This document shows, one piece after another, positions 11,732 to 23,844 of a DNA stretch of 64,000 nt. The notes under the pieces were generated by a model, which was not told the DNA's origin, did not search any database, and saw only the letters and a program-made list of their open reading frames with translations. Where the stretch lies: positions 2,554,501 through 2,618,500 of the forward strand of contig CP114488.1 in assembly GCA_027186245.1 (NCBI GenBank), read 5' to 3'. Made by a program: the position numbers and the translations under genes. Every line of letters begins with the position of its first letter. The first letter of the stretch is position 1. This DNA comes from Coriaria nepalensis. Its lineage: Eukaryota > Streptophyta > Magnoliopsida > Cucurbitales > Coriariaceae.

Positions 11732-14700
11732 TCAAAGCCTAGCGTTGCGGAGCTGCTGCTTAAGCATAGGCCGAACATATTCATGGTAACCATCTGGAAT
11801 GACCGAGTCGTTGAGAGGATCCTTCCATGCCTCCTCGTAGAGTTTCGGATACACATTACCATCATATCGGCCAAGAACCGAACCCAAGAAATGGTCTGTG
11901 TAATCGTAGGCATCAACTAGAGAGATGGCATTGGGACGTACCTAATGATAAAAGTACAGATAGCTTAAGTGAATTGTAAGCTCTCTATTTGGGTACACTA
12001 ATTTTGTTAGATTTTATGGACCTAAATCGATCTTTTTGAAGCCAAATGGACATGGCCCTTAAATGGACCCTAAGTGATCCAGAAGTAGGTGTCCCATACT
12101 TTATCGATACAAGCTTGCCACCTCAAGTCATACTTTATCAAAAGTTCAAAAGGAGAATCGACCACAGCATGAGACAGCATCATTTTATTGGTCGAAAAGT
12201 GGACGAAAGTGTAACCTTAAGAGTAGGGAAGAAGAAATGGGCGAAAAATAAAGATGAAGGAGATGTAGTTGTTGGGGATCGAACCTGTGAATATAGAGAC
12301 CTGAGTTGATCATTGGAAAATGAAGCTTGCTTTGAAGTGATGCAGCTAGTGGTAAGAAAATCACCAAGGTGTTTGTGAAGAAGGTATAGAGCATATACGT
12401 TGCATAGGATCCTTAATTGGTCTTTCACTCCCTTTCCAGGTATGTCTTGTTTTAATTTATCAATGAACCTGAAAAACAATGTGATTTTTAGAAAAAATTA
12501 AATTAACTCGACACGAGGTAAAGTGAGCAAGATTTGATTGTAACCAAACAGAGTGTTAACTAAAATACTAGTGAGAATTGAATGGATGTGAACATTACTT
12601 GGACACAACAATTAACTGGCAGTGAGCAACTGCAGCCTCGGCTAAATTAGCAGAAAGTTCCAGAAAACCTGAAGGAGAAGAGAAGAATAGTTGGAAAACA
12701 TCAGAAGTCGGTAGAGGGTGATTTACACGTACATTCGGTACTTGTTATCTCAAAATTAATTATTAATGCATCTCAAATTACTGGGTCCAAAGTAGACACA
12801 TACCCTCTTCCGGATTATCAAACGTGCTTAGTTTTTTAGTAACGGCAACAGACATCCTCAATGACCTCGCTTCAAAAACCTCCAGTATTACACTAGGGTT
12901 TAACCAATCCTCAACTGCAGTGCATCAAACATGAAAGGTGTTACTAATCTGTTTAGAAAAAAACTCATAAGGCTATCTCAGCAAGTTCATTTTCTGAAGC
13001 CCCTGCTATAATAAGGCAATAAGGCTTGCAAATTGCAATAGAAACCCCTAACTTCTCAAGTTTCCATTGGAGCAGTTTTAAGTTCACTTAAAATTGTTAA
13101 GATCTGTAGAATGCTGCAGTTCTGAAGTTTAACAAGTATTACCTTTTTGAACATCACAGCGAGATTGCATCAGATGTTCAGCTCGACCCATATAAGCTGT
13201 TGTTCCAACAGGCTTTTTCCCCGATCCCAGCTGAGAAATAGTCTTCACGAGAAACCTTGCAACCTACATGACAATGTTTGGTGGACCGTCAGAAGCTTCA
13301 TTGGATAACCAAAATCCAGCACCTGAATTCCAGTTTTCTCATTGTGAGAGAAGTTAGTCACTAACATAACCAAATTTCTGCACCTCCTCAACATTCAGAT
13401 TTTTTTACCCAAGATAAGCACCCGAAATTCATGAAATATAAGCTACACTTTGCTAGGTAATAATAGATATAACACAAAAATCTCAAGGTCTTTAGTAACA
13501 AAAAGTAGCAATTACAATTTATCAATTTTTTTTTTGTTTTTCCATAATGAAATTTAATTAGTTTTACCCAATATAAATATAAGAAATTCCAAGATTCTAC
13601 CCCAGAACATACAGACTCGTTCGTTCCTACTTCATGAAATCTAATTTCATCACACTAACTCATCAAATAAAACATTTGCAAATTATCCTGCGCCTTGTGT
13701 ATGATGTAAGGTCACTATGGTTTCAACCAATGAGCCAAATCAACCAAAGAAAGGTATCATAATTCACATACCTGTAAAAGCAAGACAACATTGTCTCCTT
13801 CATATGTACAGGCAGGGACGTAAACTGCAAACAACTCTGGAAGCCCACTGCTACAAAGGTAACCATGGCCACCACATAATTTCCGGCATTCCTCAATTCC
13901 ATCCTGCAAACCAAGTTTTGTCAGCTCAAAGCAGAAGAACATAGTTGTGCCCGGCCAAAAGGAAATCTTAACACTGTACGATTATGTCTGTAAATATATT
14001 CAGAAGACATATGAAATAAGCCAGGAAGCACCATAACTTCTATTATCCCAAGTAATAAACTTGGATCTACAAGGTTTCAAGAAACTCTATCATCACGATT
14101 GCAGTTTTAGCCCTCACAAATATACTGTAGAGTCCATTTTAGATTCCAGTTCACTTTAAATGTTCTTCACTTTACCATTGTGTTTGACTTATATCTAATT
14201 GTAACCATTTTAAATACTTGGATCAGTTGCTTCAGATCCCTATTAATGTGGTGTACATCAAAAGAATATTGAATCAGTTGAGGAGCACAGCATGGTTTAA
14301 TTTTAGAAAACTGAGTTGGAGGGGGATGAAAGAGCCACATAAAGGCTTGAATGTGCCTTCTTGAACCATGCCAATCAAACCTCAATATACAAACTGACTA
14401 CTGTATTTTACTAAGCCCATATGAGATCTTACATGCTTCTGTGATGCATGAGTGTGTGAGTGTGGTAGAGACAGATCTCAAACTTAATAATGTAAGACAA
14501 TAATCAATATTGAGAAGGCAAATAGTAGTCACATACAGCAGTTGCAGAAGTGGTCAAGGACTTCAAACCCGCAGTACATGCATGAGCTTCAGGCAATGTT
14601 GAGAAATCATTAGCTTGCAACCTTTGAGTCACATCCGTGTATAACCATTTCAACCATTCACCAACAAATCTGAAAGCATAAGCAGAAGCCAGCAAAGGGA

Positions 14701-17700
14701 ATAGCCTATTTTGTTGAGTTTTGTAGTCAATCACCTAAAAACAAAAGAGGCACGAGCAACATTAATTTTAAAAGACATAAACCAACTGCTAGTAGGTTTT
14801 TTTTTTCGTTTTAATTCTCATATCCTAAAAAGTAATTTCCTAAAGACCGGAAAACTTAAATTTTCAAATGTATGGCAGTTTGATGGGAAATGAGAGAGCC
14901 AAGTTGCCACATGGGTGTTTACTGTTCGGTGGTTGCAACAAGATTATTTTGTTTGGGTTTGTACATGGTTCCCAGATCGCTCATTCCCTTTATTAACTAG
15001 AATTCTAAAGTATTTGAACCCCCGGAAAGAATTTTGGTGATTCGAACTCCCAACCTCCACCTTGGAAGTAATATTGGGTGGCCAATTGAGCCAAGCCTAA
15101 TGGTTAATTTATTAGGATTCTTAATAACTAGTTTACTATTTTATTTAGAACATTTTTTAGTTAGTTCCTATCTCATTTAGAAGCCTTTTAGTGAATTCAT
15201 AGATTTACTAGGTTTCTTATTCTTCCTCCAATATTTCTATACGAAGCTTGTGGGCATATCCTAAAACGAAGAATGAATAATGATTTAATTTTTGTTTCTC
15301 AATTGCTGAAAGTGTGATGGTTTCTCGAAGGTACGAGGCTTTCTTCTAGGTGTGACTTCTAGAACATAGGTTGAGGCTAAGATCTTATTAGCGAGCCTAA
15401 TAGTTAATTTCCTACACATTTTCCTCTTACGTCTCCTATTAGCATTTAAGACTTCAAGTGTGCTGCAGATAACCATTTCAGAACAGTATGCAACAAAAAA
15501 AGTGTTGGTCAATAGATTGTGTCTCCTCTGCTAATGCAATATTCAATATCTATAGACAGAAATGAATACAAGCTTGAACAATGCAATCTATATATTAAAA
15601 CAAACTTGGCAGCAATTTTCTAACTGAAATTACCCTAAATCTGAGCAACCAAAGGAAGTTATGCCACATTAAGAAACATTCATAGCATGGAACATGAAGG
15701 AGTTGAATGCATACCTGGGTTTCAAGGCCACCATTCTGTTGACCAAATTGTCTACGAACCGCACTGTACCTCGTAGCAATACATACTGCTCGTGATAAAG
15801 CACACGAAGCATCAGCAACAATTGTTTGTCGAACAAATACCATAGTACCATAAACTAACTGCCGTGGTACAATGGATTGGACAACTTTCCCTTCCCTTGT
15901 AACCTGAGAAACCCTGGAAAGTTTGCAACAAACATTAAAACACAGATCCAAGTCATCAAATCGTCTGCAAGAATTCAAGTGCAGTCCAATGGCATTGATC
16001 TGCTCAACGTAAAGCCTAACTTAATAGATCTTTCTTCTGATATAAAAACACCAAAATTATATTCCTTAACGTGGGATCAGTCACACAAAGCAAGTAATAG
16101 TGGCTTGTAACACAATTATGAGAAATTACAAACAAATTAACCTCATCAACATTTGATTCCTTGGTATGCGCACATGATCAAAACACAAGACTCCATTGTC
16201 CATAGTGTTGTAAGCACCATTACCAAATTTCATACCAATGTCACCTATAGTAATGCCTGGAAGAGGGAGGTGGTCATCCAGGCTCCGTAGCTGGACAATG
16301 AAACCTGGAAATGGAAATTTTGGCAATACTTTATGATCAAACAAAACACTTCATAGTCTAGATTTTGAACATTTTCCTCTAAAGTTTGCATACCATGCAC
16401 TCCATGCTCCTGGCCGTTAGTTATAAGACAGGCATAGACAACCGCATGAGTTGAAACTTTACCTAATCCACCAGGCCACCACTACAAAAGAGCACAAAAG
16501 ACTAATTGTAAGACATCAAGTAGGAGGGAAAATTTGAAAGTTAAAGAATTTACATTATTGCTTAGTACGTTAGTGAAACAATACATAAATGCATAGATGA
16601 AAACAATTCAACCATTCCTTCACACAAAGCTTTTATTGTTGACAATTATTTATTTATGATAATCAAATACTAAACTAAATATCCTCATTACAAATTTTAC
16701 CTACTTTGCTTGAAGTAAGGGTAGGACTGTTGATAACAAATTCATCTGTCTGAGGATCAAATGTTGCTGTAGTTTCAAGTCCTTGAACATTGGAACCATG
16801 ACCAAGTTCTGTTTGCGCATAGCAACCAATTATTTGCATCTTATATGCCAATGGCAACCACTTCTGTTGCTGCTCGTCAGTGCCTTGCCCTTTAATAGCT
16901 GGCACAAACATCCCCTGAAGAGAATTTTCGGAATTAAAAAAACTAATTAGAAGTCAAATCCTCACTCTTCTTGTACTTAAAAACAGGGAGAAAAAGTACT
17001 TGCATGTAATCCTCAGAATAAGATTACCAAAAAGGAAAATTTGGTTATTTTGGACACACATGTCGATGCTTAACACACTTCCCATAACTATTGGAACATG
17101 GAAACAGGGTAGTAATACCTCTATACAGTGTAGAGCTTACCCAATGAAGATCTGTAAATGCAGGCTCATCCACATAAAACCTTAACCTTGAAGCTTCCTC
17201 CTCTGTCATGACATAATTGGCAATAAGAACAATTCTTATTATTGTAATGGAAAGAACCAGTTGCCTGAAATGAGACGTAAACAATTGAACCAAAGAAAAA
17301 GCAATAAAAAGAACACCAGGATAAAGGCGCACCAGTAAGTTTAAGCTCAATGATCCGCTTCCAGGCATGAGCTGCTTTCCTAAGGGTGTTTTTAAACAAC
17401 TCCTTCCTACTTAGCATGGCTCTGTTATCCTTTCGGAAAGCCTAGCACCAAAACAGAACAAAAAGCAGGAAAAATAAAACTTCAGCATAACAGATCAGAT
17501 TTATAGTAACAAAGAATATCATCAGGAATTTGCATCAAAATTCCCCTCAGAAACCCATAAATAAAGTTCAAGGATCAAATTCAAACACGGTCCATCATAA
17601 AAATCGTGAAATACGTCAACAAATTCAACACCAGATGCTTACCCAATCGTTACTACTTAGTGCCAATATTGTATATTTCACATCCTCTTAACCACCAACA

Positions 17701-17982
17701 ACATAAACATTCAGATTAAAATCCGTAAAATAGAAAATTAAAGATGATAATTTTCTCGACAACCAAACTAATCGATAAAAATTAAAATAAAAATAAAAAT
17801 AAAAATTGACGGAGAAAGATTCAAGAAAAAAAAAATTGACTCACAGGATCGCTGGCGACAAGGCGAGCGATCCGATCGGAGACTTCAAAGGCGTGGCGAG
17901 AACCGGCCCAGACGATCTTCATCTCGTCGACATCGAATTGAGCTTTGCTCCTCTCGTGAGCTAGGTGATCAACCCCCTCCAT
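11732..17982 (-). CDS. ACX1: Peroxisomal acyl-CoA oxidase, ACX1/ACX5 type, 14 exons, complete
   Basis: Exons: 17982-17845, 17441-17333, 17202-17141, 16914-16705, 16481-16394, 16304-16142, 15913-15715, 14734-14537, 13903-13772, 13263-13143, 12914-12804, 12668-12599, 12468-12285, 11941-11732. Phases agree at every junction and the sum is 664 residues, the length I remember for Arabidopsis ACX1. The enzyme is an FAD-dependent, O2-using oxidase that makes trans-2-enoyl-CoA and H2O2 from medium- and long-chain acyl-CoAs. It is the first step of peroxisomal beta-oxidation and is needed for jasmonate synthesis. Visible motifs are [20 protein letters not shown] near the start, the FAD/substrate region [26 protein letters not shown], and TYEGDNVV with E424 at the position of the family's catalytic glutamate. 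The last three residues, ARL, form a type 1 peroxisomal targeting signal. No frameshift or stop was found. ACX1 and ACX5 cannot be separated by eye. Confidence 0.96.
14995..15120 (-). repeat. tRNA-derived SINE-like unit in ACX1 intron 7
   Basis: On the minus strand, starting near 15110, an A-box-like word TTGGCTCAATTGG is followed about 35 bases later by a B-box-like word GAGTTCGAATC. This is the internal RNA polymerase III promoter layout of tRNA-derived SINEs. The unit sits in the intron between exons 7 and 8, in the same orientation as the gene. I could not define both ends or target-site duplications, and no tRNA cloverleaf is formed, so a degenerate SINE is more likely than a tRNA gene. 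Confidence 0.45.
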
Positions 17983-18196
17983 TCTTCAATCTACCAAAAT
18001 AACTATGAACTCTAATCCCTGAATCAATCAACAATACCTGATCCCAATCCCTACAAGAAATAAGACCTCAGGAAAAATGGGACAAACAAAAAGGCAATCC
18101 AGCACTATCTCCTCTTCTTCTTCAACAAACTACAATAAATAAGAAAAACGTGATTGATTGCTTATCTGAGACACTAATCTGATGATTAGTCCGCCC

Positions 18197-18204
18197 TTTA
18201 TATA
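18197..18204 (-). promoter_or_regulatory. Probable TATA box of the ACX1 gene
   Basis: The minus strand reads CTATATAAAG here, about 215 bases upstream of the ACX1 start codon at 17982. The sequence and distance suit a plant core promoter. The transcription start was not determined. Confidence 0.5.
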
Positions 18205-18919
18205 GTCCCTAAAAATAATTGCAAAAGTGGGATCCACCGTCCACTCGGTGTGGCTCGGATCAGCTTGGCTTTTGAGCTTTGGGCCAACCGACATTTTAGC
18301 CTTGTGTTTCTCGATGAACTCATTTTCCTTATGGTATTTGGGGTTGACTTTGATGCTTCTTTTGGTCTTTTATTTATTTATTTATTACTTATTTATAAAG
18401 AACATTCTAAATTTCTAATTCAAAGACTATTTATTATTCATTTCTGGTGGCTATGTTTTAGTATAAACTGAAGAGGTCTTAGTTAAGGATAGAGAGATGG
18501 GATGACAATTAATGGAGTTTGATACAGCTTAAGACTAGTTTGTAGGACATTTGTTTCAAATCTTAACAGTATTTTTAATGCTTTTTTAAATTTATTTATT
18601 GACATTTTAATATGAACATGGTTTTATGGCTACTATCAAACTAAACTTCATTACATGATACTCGTAAGTATAATAGTAAGTTAATTCGTAAGTATATATA
18701 TATTCATAAGTTGGATAAGATTAGTCATTCATAATGGTGGACCGCGTTTTAAAGAAGCAAATACTCAAAAAGAAATTTCAAATTTTCAGATATAATAAAA
18801 TAAAACCAACAATATAATAAGTTGATCCAAGAAGAAAAAAATTACAACTACAATTTCATATATACTTGCACATTATTTGTTCTATATTAACAGTGAAAAC
18901 CCCAATCAAAGCCATCCCC

Positions 18920-18973
<54 letters not shown>

Positions 18974-19006
18974 AATCTTAAGATTAGAAAGCACTACCAC
19001 CCTAAT
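18205..19006. other. Spacer between ACX1 promoter and the MYB gene 3' end
   Basis: Plus-strand open frames at 18227-18471 run through hydrophobic low-complexity text without a domain and are not supported. The right part, with the dinucleotide repeat at 18922-18967, would be the 3' flank of the minus-strand MYB gene. Confidence 0.45.
18922..18967. repeat. (AT)n microsatellite
   Basis: About 23 uninterrupted AT units lie 40 bases beyond the stop codon of the MYB gene, so probably in or next to its 3'UTR. It is a likely length-polymorphic locus. Confidence 0.9.
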
Positions 19007-21045
19007 TCAAACCGCATGGATCGGACTACCGCCCGATTTCATATCCGTGTTACCAGGGGAAGGATTAGCATGAAAAGCAGATTGTCTAGAAGAAGACCCT
19101 TCAAGCAAATTAAGAGAAAGGGAAGATGGTACTGGGCCGGAGGAATTACCTAAGGATTCACCCAAACTGAGTTTTGACATTCCGACCAGCTCGTCAACAT
19201 TGATTGGACTCTTTGTATGTATTGCTGTTGGTTTAAGGACTTGATGGGTTTCATGCTTAGTGGTTTCTGGAATGTAAGGAGTTGGCCAAAGAGAAGGAGA
19301 AGAGAAGGTGGGGAAGATGTGAGAGAAGTAGGCCGGAGTAGTGTATATGACAGGGTGGGGGAAACAAGGTTGTTGTGAGCTGTTGTCAGGGAGTATTAGA
19401 AGTGTAGGGGCTTCTCCGTCATTTGACGTGGAGTCCATTGACTCACATTCTTCTTCTAAATCGGTAGGAGGAATAGGTAATGACGATGGTTTGTTGCTTT
19501 GATTTTCTGCTAGTGGATGATTGTTGACGGATAAGAAATCTTGTGGGACTCTTGGGTTTTCCCCCAACTGCAGACAAAAATGAGGGAGGAGAAACTTATT
19601 AGGTAAATGGGATATATATATATATATATAAGATATATAGTTTCTATTTAAGTAGATCCTGATTTGCCCTTTTCTATCACTAGGTTTACACCCATTTTCT
19701 GTTTTTAGGGTCCATTGGGTTCAGCAATCGAAAACTCCAATTGGGTATAAAATCCAGTTTGGACCAAGCTATAACTCCAATTCATCTCACACACTAATTG
19801 AACAGAATCCAATTAACCTCAATACAACTAGACTATAATTCATTTCACTAATCGAAAGAGGCCTTAGAAGAATAAACAAGTACTAACCTCGTTGGCTTCA
19901 TTAGCTTCATCTGCAATGATATCAAAAAGGCTTGAACGTCTTTTTCTCCTAGAGACGTTAGTTTGCCTGATGAAATATTTTTGAGCATGGCTGGCCACTT
20001 GAGTTGGCGTTCTAGATATAACATAATTTCGAGCGATGCCTCTCCAGTCTCCTTTGCCAAGTTTCTGTAGCCCGAGAAGAAACATCCTATGCTCCTCTTC
20101 AGTCCAAGGAACACCTACAACGGCAATATAAAATTCGTCAAGAAATGGAAGGGTATATGAAATTTAGTTTCTGGAATTTTCACTGTATACCATTTCAATC
20201 TCACCCCTTCTGTTAGCAATTCAGCTAAGGACTAAAGGCAGCATGCTTATAATAAGTAAATAATTGGATGCTTGCGTCTGGCATCTATTATCACATAACA
20301 GTACGCATTTCTACATCAAACGCCAAAACACTATAGAGGATGTGGGGTTGTTCTAGTTCATGCCTAGGTAGAGAGCAGTCTATAACAAGAGATATGGGAG
20401 GTTGCGATCGCAATTTGTGTTGATCTTTTTGTCTTCAGATGCTATTGCAGAAATCAGATAGTTCAAAGGAAACATGTACAGATTACTGCAATTGGTACAT
20501 CCAGGAATCTCTCTTTTCACTTGTTCATATCTGATTAACAATAGCTTAAAATACAACAAACCAAAGTTGAAAAAATAAAATTTAATTTAATTTAATTGTT
20601 CTAATACTTATTTTCTCTGTTACTACAATAATCATCATTTCTCAAACTCAATCAAGTGATTCATGTTCAATCCGAATAGTAAGCATGCATGAGCTGAAAA
20701 CCAGTAAAAAAAAATCATAAAACTATATCAATTGAAACCAAAAAAATCCAAACCTTTCTTTCTTTCACGGCAGCTCGAAGAAGAAGAGCCTGGAACGAAA
20801 TCCTCCGACGCGTATCCATCCGCACCTGCACCATGATCCGGATTCTCACCAGGCGATCCCGGATTATTGGCACTATTATGAACAGAACCCGAAACCGAGC
20901 CTACATAGTGACTTAGATTCCCCATACTAGCACTCTTCTGGATCGAACCGTCGGTTAATCGGACTCCAAATAACTTGACCCCACGATTAGGGCAAGTACG
21001 CGAGTTGTGGCCATTATGGCTGCAATGCGAGCACCTTCTCGTCAT
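19007..21045 (-). CDS. KUA1: KUA1/MYBS3-like one-repeat MYB transcription factor with N-terminal zinc knuckle
   Basis: Exons 21045-20754, 20114-19888 and 19567-19007 give 359 residues. The N-terminus [20 protein letters not shown] carries a C-X2-C-X4-H-X4-C knuckle (C5, C8, H13, C18) followed by KLFGVRL (24-30). A single MYB repeat (about 99-148) has W101, W121 and the SHAQKYF signature (139-145) typical of the R-R/CCA1-like class that binds the TATCCA/I-box type element. The C-terminal half contains [11 protein letters not shown] and LSLNL (313-317), an LxLxL EAR-type repression motif, and ends in SGGSPIHAV. This layout and length match Arabidopsis KUA1/MYBH and rice MYBS3, nuclear regulators of cell expansion, sugar response and senescence. 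Which paralogue it is cannot be settled without a tree. No lesion was seen. Confidence 0.93.
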
Positions 21046-22510
21046 GGATACTTCCGGATTCCGGACCACAGTGAACAAGAGATCAAAAAAAAAATCACGA
21101 TCGGACTTTCGAATGAAATCAATTTCGTTTTCGATTCAAGTTCAAAGGGCATTGGGATCCGAATTACATGACCGGATAAAAATGGTGATTTCTAGGGCTT
21201 GAATCAGTGAATTTTTCTTGGAACTTCCTTCCTTAACTTGTGTTCTTATATGGTAAAAACTAAAAACTATTTTCTTCCCTCTGATTTCGCGAAGAAAGAC
21301 AGAGAGAAGGCAGACACAGGAAACGCTATCCATAAAAATGGATCTCATAGCCATAGGGGATGATGGGTAAGTTATCCCCTGCTTCGCAAGTTGCCTAATT
21401 TGTTTGTCATCTTTCTTTTGCAGCCGTCCATTTTTGGTCAAACTAAAGTCTGATCATTTGTTTATGGTAGTTGACATTTTTTTTTTAATTTTTCCCTATT
21501 TTTTATTCTTTGAACTTTTGGTAAGTAAAAGATATTTAGTGACAAGTGGTCCTATAACCATTTAAAATTTGAATTGAAGATTTTACTTTCTCTACCTAAA
21601 TGAAATTTATACTTAATTATAATTAATTTATTAAAGTAAAGATTAAAATATTTTTTAAGCTATATTTGTATATATTAGATTTAGCCTCGTGATGGGGGTA
21701 AATTCAAAAATTAAATTAAATTTTATATATATATATGTAATAACGATTTCTTTTTCTTTTTTTTCTAAATAAATAAATACCTAAATTCAATCTTTTAATG
21801 ATATGGAATAAATTTTGATTTTCTTAAATATATATATATATATATATATATATAATAAATTCACGTAAAAAAAGATATATATAAATTCGTTAAATAAATA
21901 AAATTTAACATGTAACATTATTTCATATATAATATCAATTTTTATATTACGCCGATATGTACATTATTAATGCATATATGTATAGTTTCATGACAAGATA
22001 CAAATTAACAATGCTATCTTTTTTATAATCGTGGATTCATAAAACGTTTCAAAGTAATTACGATGTTGCCAATTGTTTATACAAGTAAATTATTTTAAAT
22101 TTTAATTTAAAAAATCAAAATGTTCATACTTTAAATATTAAATATAAAAGAAGATTAAAAATTAGTAGCATATGATTGATTATTGGGTGTTGATTAAAAT
22201 TACCAATCTTTTCGAGTTTGAGAATAAATCTTTAAAAATTATATCTAATTCAAATATTATTTTCTCTTATAATAAAAATCATAAAATTTAAAGTTAGTAC
22301 CAATCTAACACACTACATAAAGAAAAAAACACTCACTTCCATTCAAATAGAAATGTAGTAAATGTTATTTATTTTGTTCGTAACTTTCCGAAACATATCA
22401 TCAATATGTTTCAAAATTTAAAAAAAAAATACCCAATATACTATTAAAATTAAATATTACTTTTGTGATTAAATATTTTTGAAATAATAATCTAAGTTGA
22501 TTACTTGAAT
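21046..22510. other. 5' flank of the KUA1-like gene and AT-rich spacer
   Basis: The first 250 bases upstream of 21045 on the minus strand are of ordinary base composition and would hold the 5'UTR and promoter. Beyond 21450 the DNA is low-complexity AT with an (AT)n run at about 21831-21853. No supported gene is present. Confidence 0.5.
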
Positions 22511-22514
22511 AATC

Positions 22515-22622
22515 AGTAGATATAACTTAACTGATCACTCTGATATTATTATTAAAGAGAAAAATCAAGAGTTCGAGTCTTATAAAACTTTATCGGAGAT
22601 TGAATTTTTATTAAAAAAAAAA
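22515..22622 (+). repeat. Possible tRNA-derived SINE fragment
   Basis: A TAACTTAACTGATCAC word (A-box-like) is followed by AGAGTTCGAGTCTTA (B-box-like) about 45 bases later. The unit then runs to an A-rich tail ending in about ten A residues at 22613-22622. That is the arrangement of a plant SINE. Divergence from the tRNA consensus is high and no target-site duplication was identified. Confidence 0.4.
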
Positions 22623-22865
22623 GTTGATTAATGGAGTATATGAAATATAATAGTCATTTTAAGATCGGATATTTAATAGAAAAAAAAAAAACTCTAAAAA
22701 AAGGATCCAAGAAAAATCTCAAGCGATTAGGTAAGAACTAGTGAGAATGATGGATTTAAATACTTTGTAGACTCATTTTTTGTATTTTTGTTTAACGCAT
22801 GCAATTTACTTGAATAATAGATAACCACGTTTTGACCAATAATAATAATATGCAATTTACTTGCC

Positions 22866-22868
22866 CAA

Positions 22869-22902
<34 letters not shown>
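22866..22902. repeat. (ATA)n trinucleotide microsatellite
   Basis: About twelve ATA/AAT units in a row lie in an AT-rich intergenic stretch. The flanking DNA from 22625 to 23598 shows no gene. Confidence 0.9.
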
Positions 22903-23598
22903 GATTTGAGTTAGGAATGACTAAATAGATTTTCTTGCAATATACATTTAGTTTTATTATTAATAATATATTATATTATTATTAAAATTATTAATTTATT
23001 ATTTCCTTAATAAATGTAGAAAAAGAAAGGAATATTCTAAATAGCATACGGATATGTAATCGTACACAAAACATATGCATATATAGGGATTAAATAATAA
23101 TAGTGCTTATCTAACCCTATCCAAAGCCAAAAGGCACATACTTTCTATTATCTTCTTAACTCTGTGGACCCCATCCTGTTTACAATTAGATTATTTAAGA
23201 ATTATAGGAAAATGTAGGGTACATTTGGTTACACTTCTTACGAATATGCATCTGTGGACCCCAAATTAAGTGTACAAAATAACAGAAAAACACATATGAT
23301 AAAGATATGACTAGTTGATGATAATTTTTAAGGGCATGCATTACTAAATAGTAATCACGGAAATCAAGCATAAAGAGTATTCACGCTAGTGTTTGATTAA
23401 ATACTGTTATATTTGAATCGGTATAAACAAACGAGTATTTATTTTTATTTATTAGATTGAATATTCGATAAGTAAAAAATAAAAATAATAGATATAGTAT
23501 AATCTTATGATTATCCGATCTTTTATTATAATTTCAATAAAATCTTAACCACAAACTTAATAATATCTCTACTAATCTTCGACACTTCAATCACAAGG

Positions 23599-23844
23599 CT
23601 ACCTACTCTTTGATTTCCCAAAAACACAAGCAAAAACTATAATAGTTGTTGAGATTATTACAGCAAGAGCTAACACCATAGAAAGCAGACCAAAAACAAC
23701 TCCAAGAAGTACAGGAACATAAAGAGTTGACCACCCATATGAGAAGAAGAGGATGACTGAACTTATAATTTGTATCAAAGAATATGGATTTGATAAAATT
23801 CCATGAAGATGATAAAACGGGCATAAATTACGATAGACACTCAT
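23599..23844 (-). CDS. Possible small membrane protein (81 aa), unrecognised
   Basis: A single open frame of 81 residues starts at an ATG preceded by a leader-like, AG-rich stretch (23845-24000 on the minus strand). After a short polar N-terminus (MSVYRNLCPFYHLHGIL), two hydrophobic segments are visible. The first is at about 22-42 and the second, VVFGLLSMVLALAVIISTTI, at about 48-68. The tail is short and basic (GKSKSR). I do not recognise the family. The composition is much less AT-driven than neighbouring chance frames, which favours a real gene. It could instead be one exon of a longer transcript or a pseudogene. Confidence 0.45.
   Translation of the reverse strand: MSVYRNLCPFYHLHGILSNPYSLIQIISSVILFFSYGWSTLYVPVLLGVVFGLLSMVLALAVIISTTIIVFACVFGKSKSR

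Noticed and set aside
12046..12309. Plus-strand frame of 87 codons
   Set aside because: It overlaps an ACX1 intron and exon 13 on the opposite strand and has no domain.
14995..15120. tRNA gene in ACX1 intron 7
   Set aside because: A and B box-like words are present but the arms of a tRNA cloverleaf cannot be paired; a SINE relic fits better.
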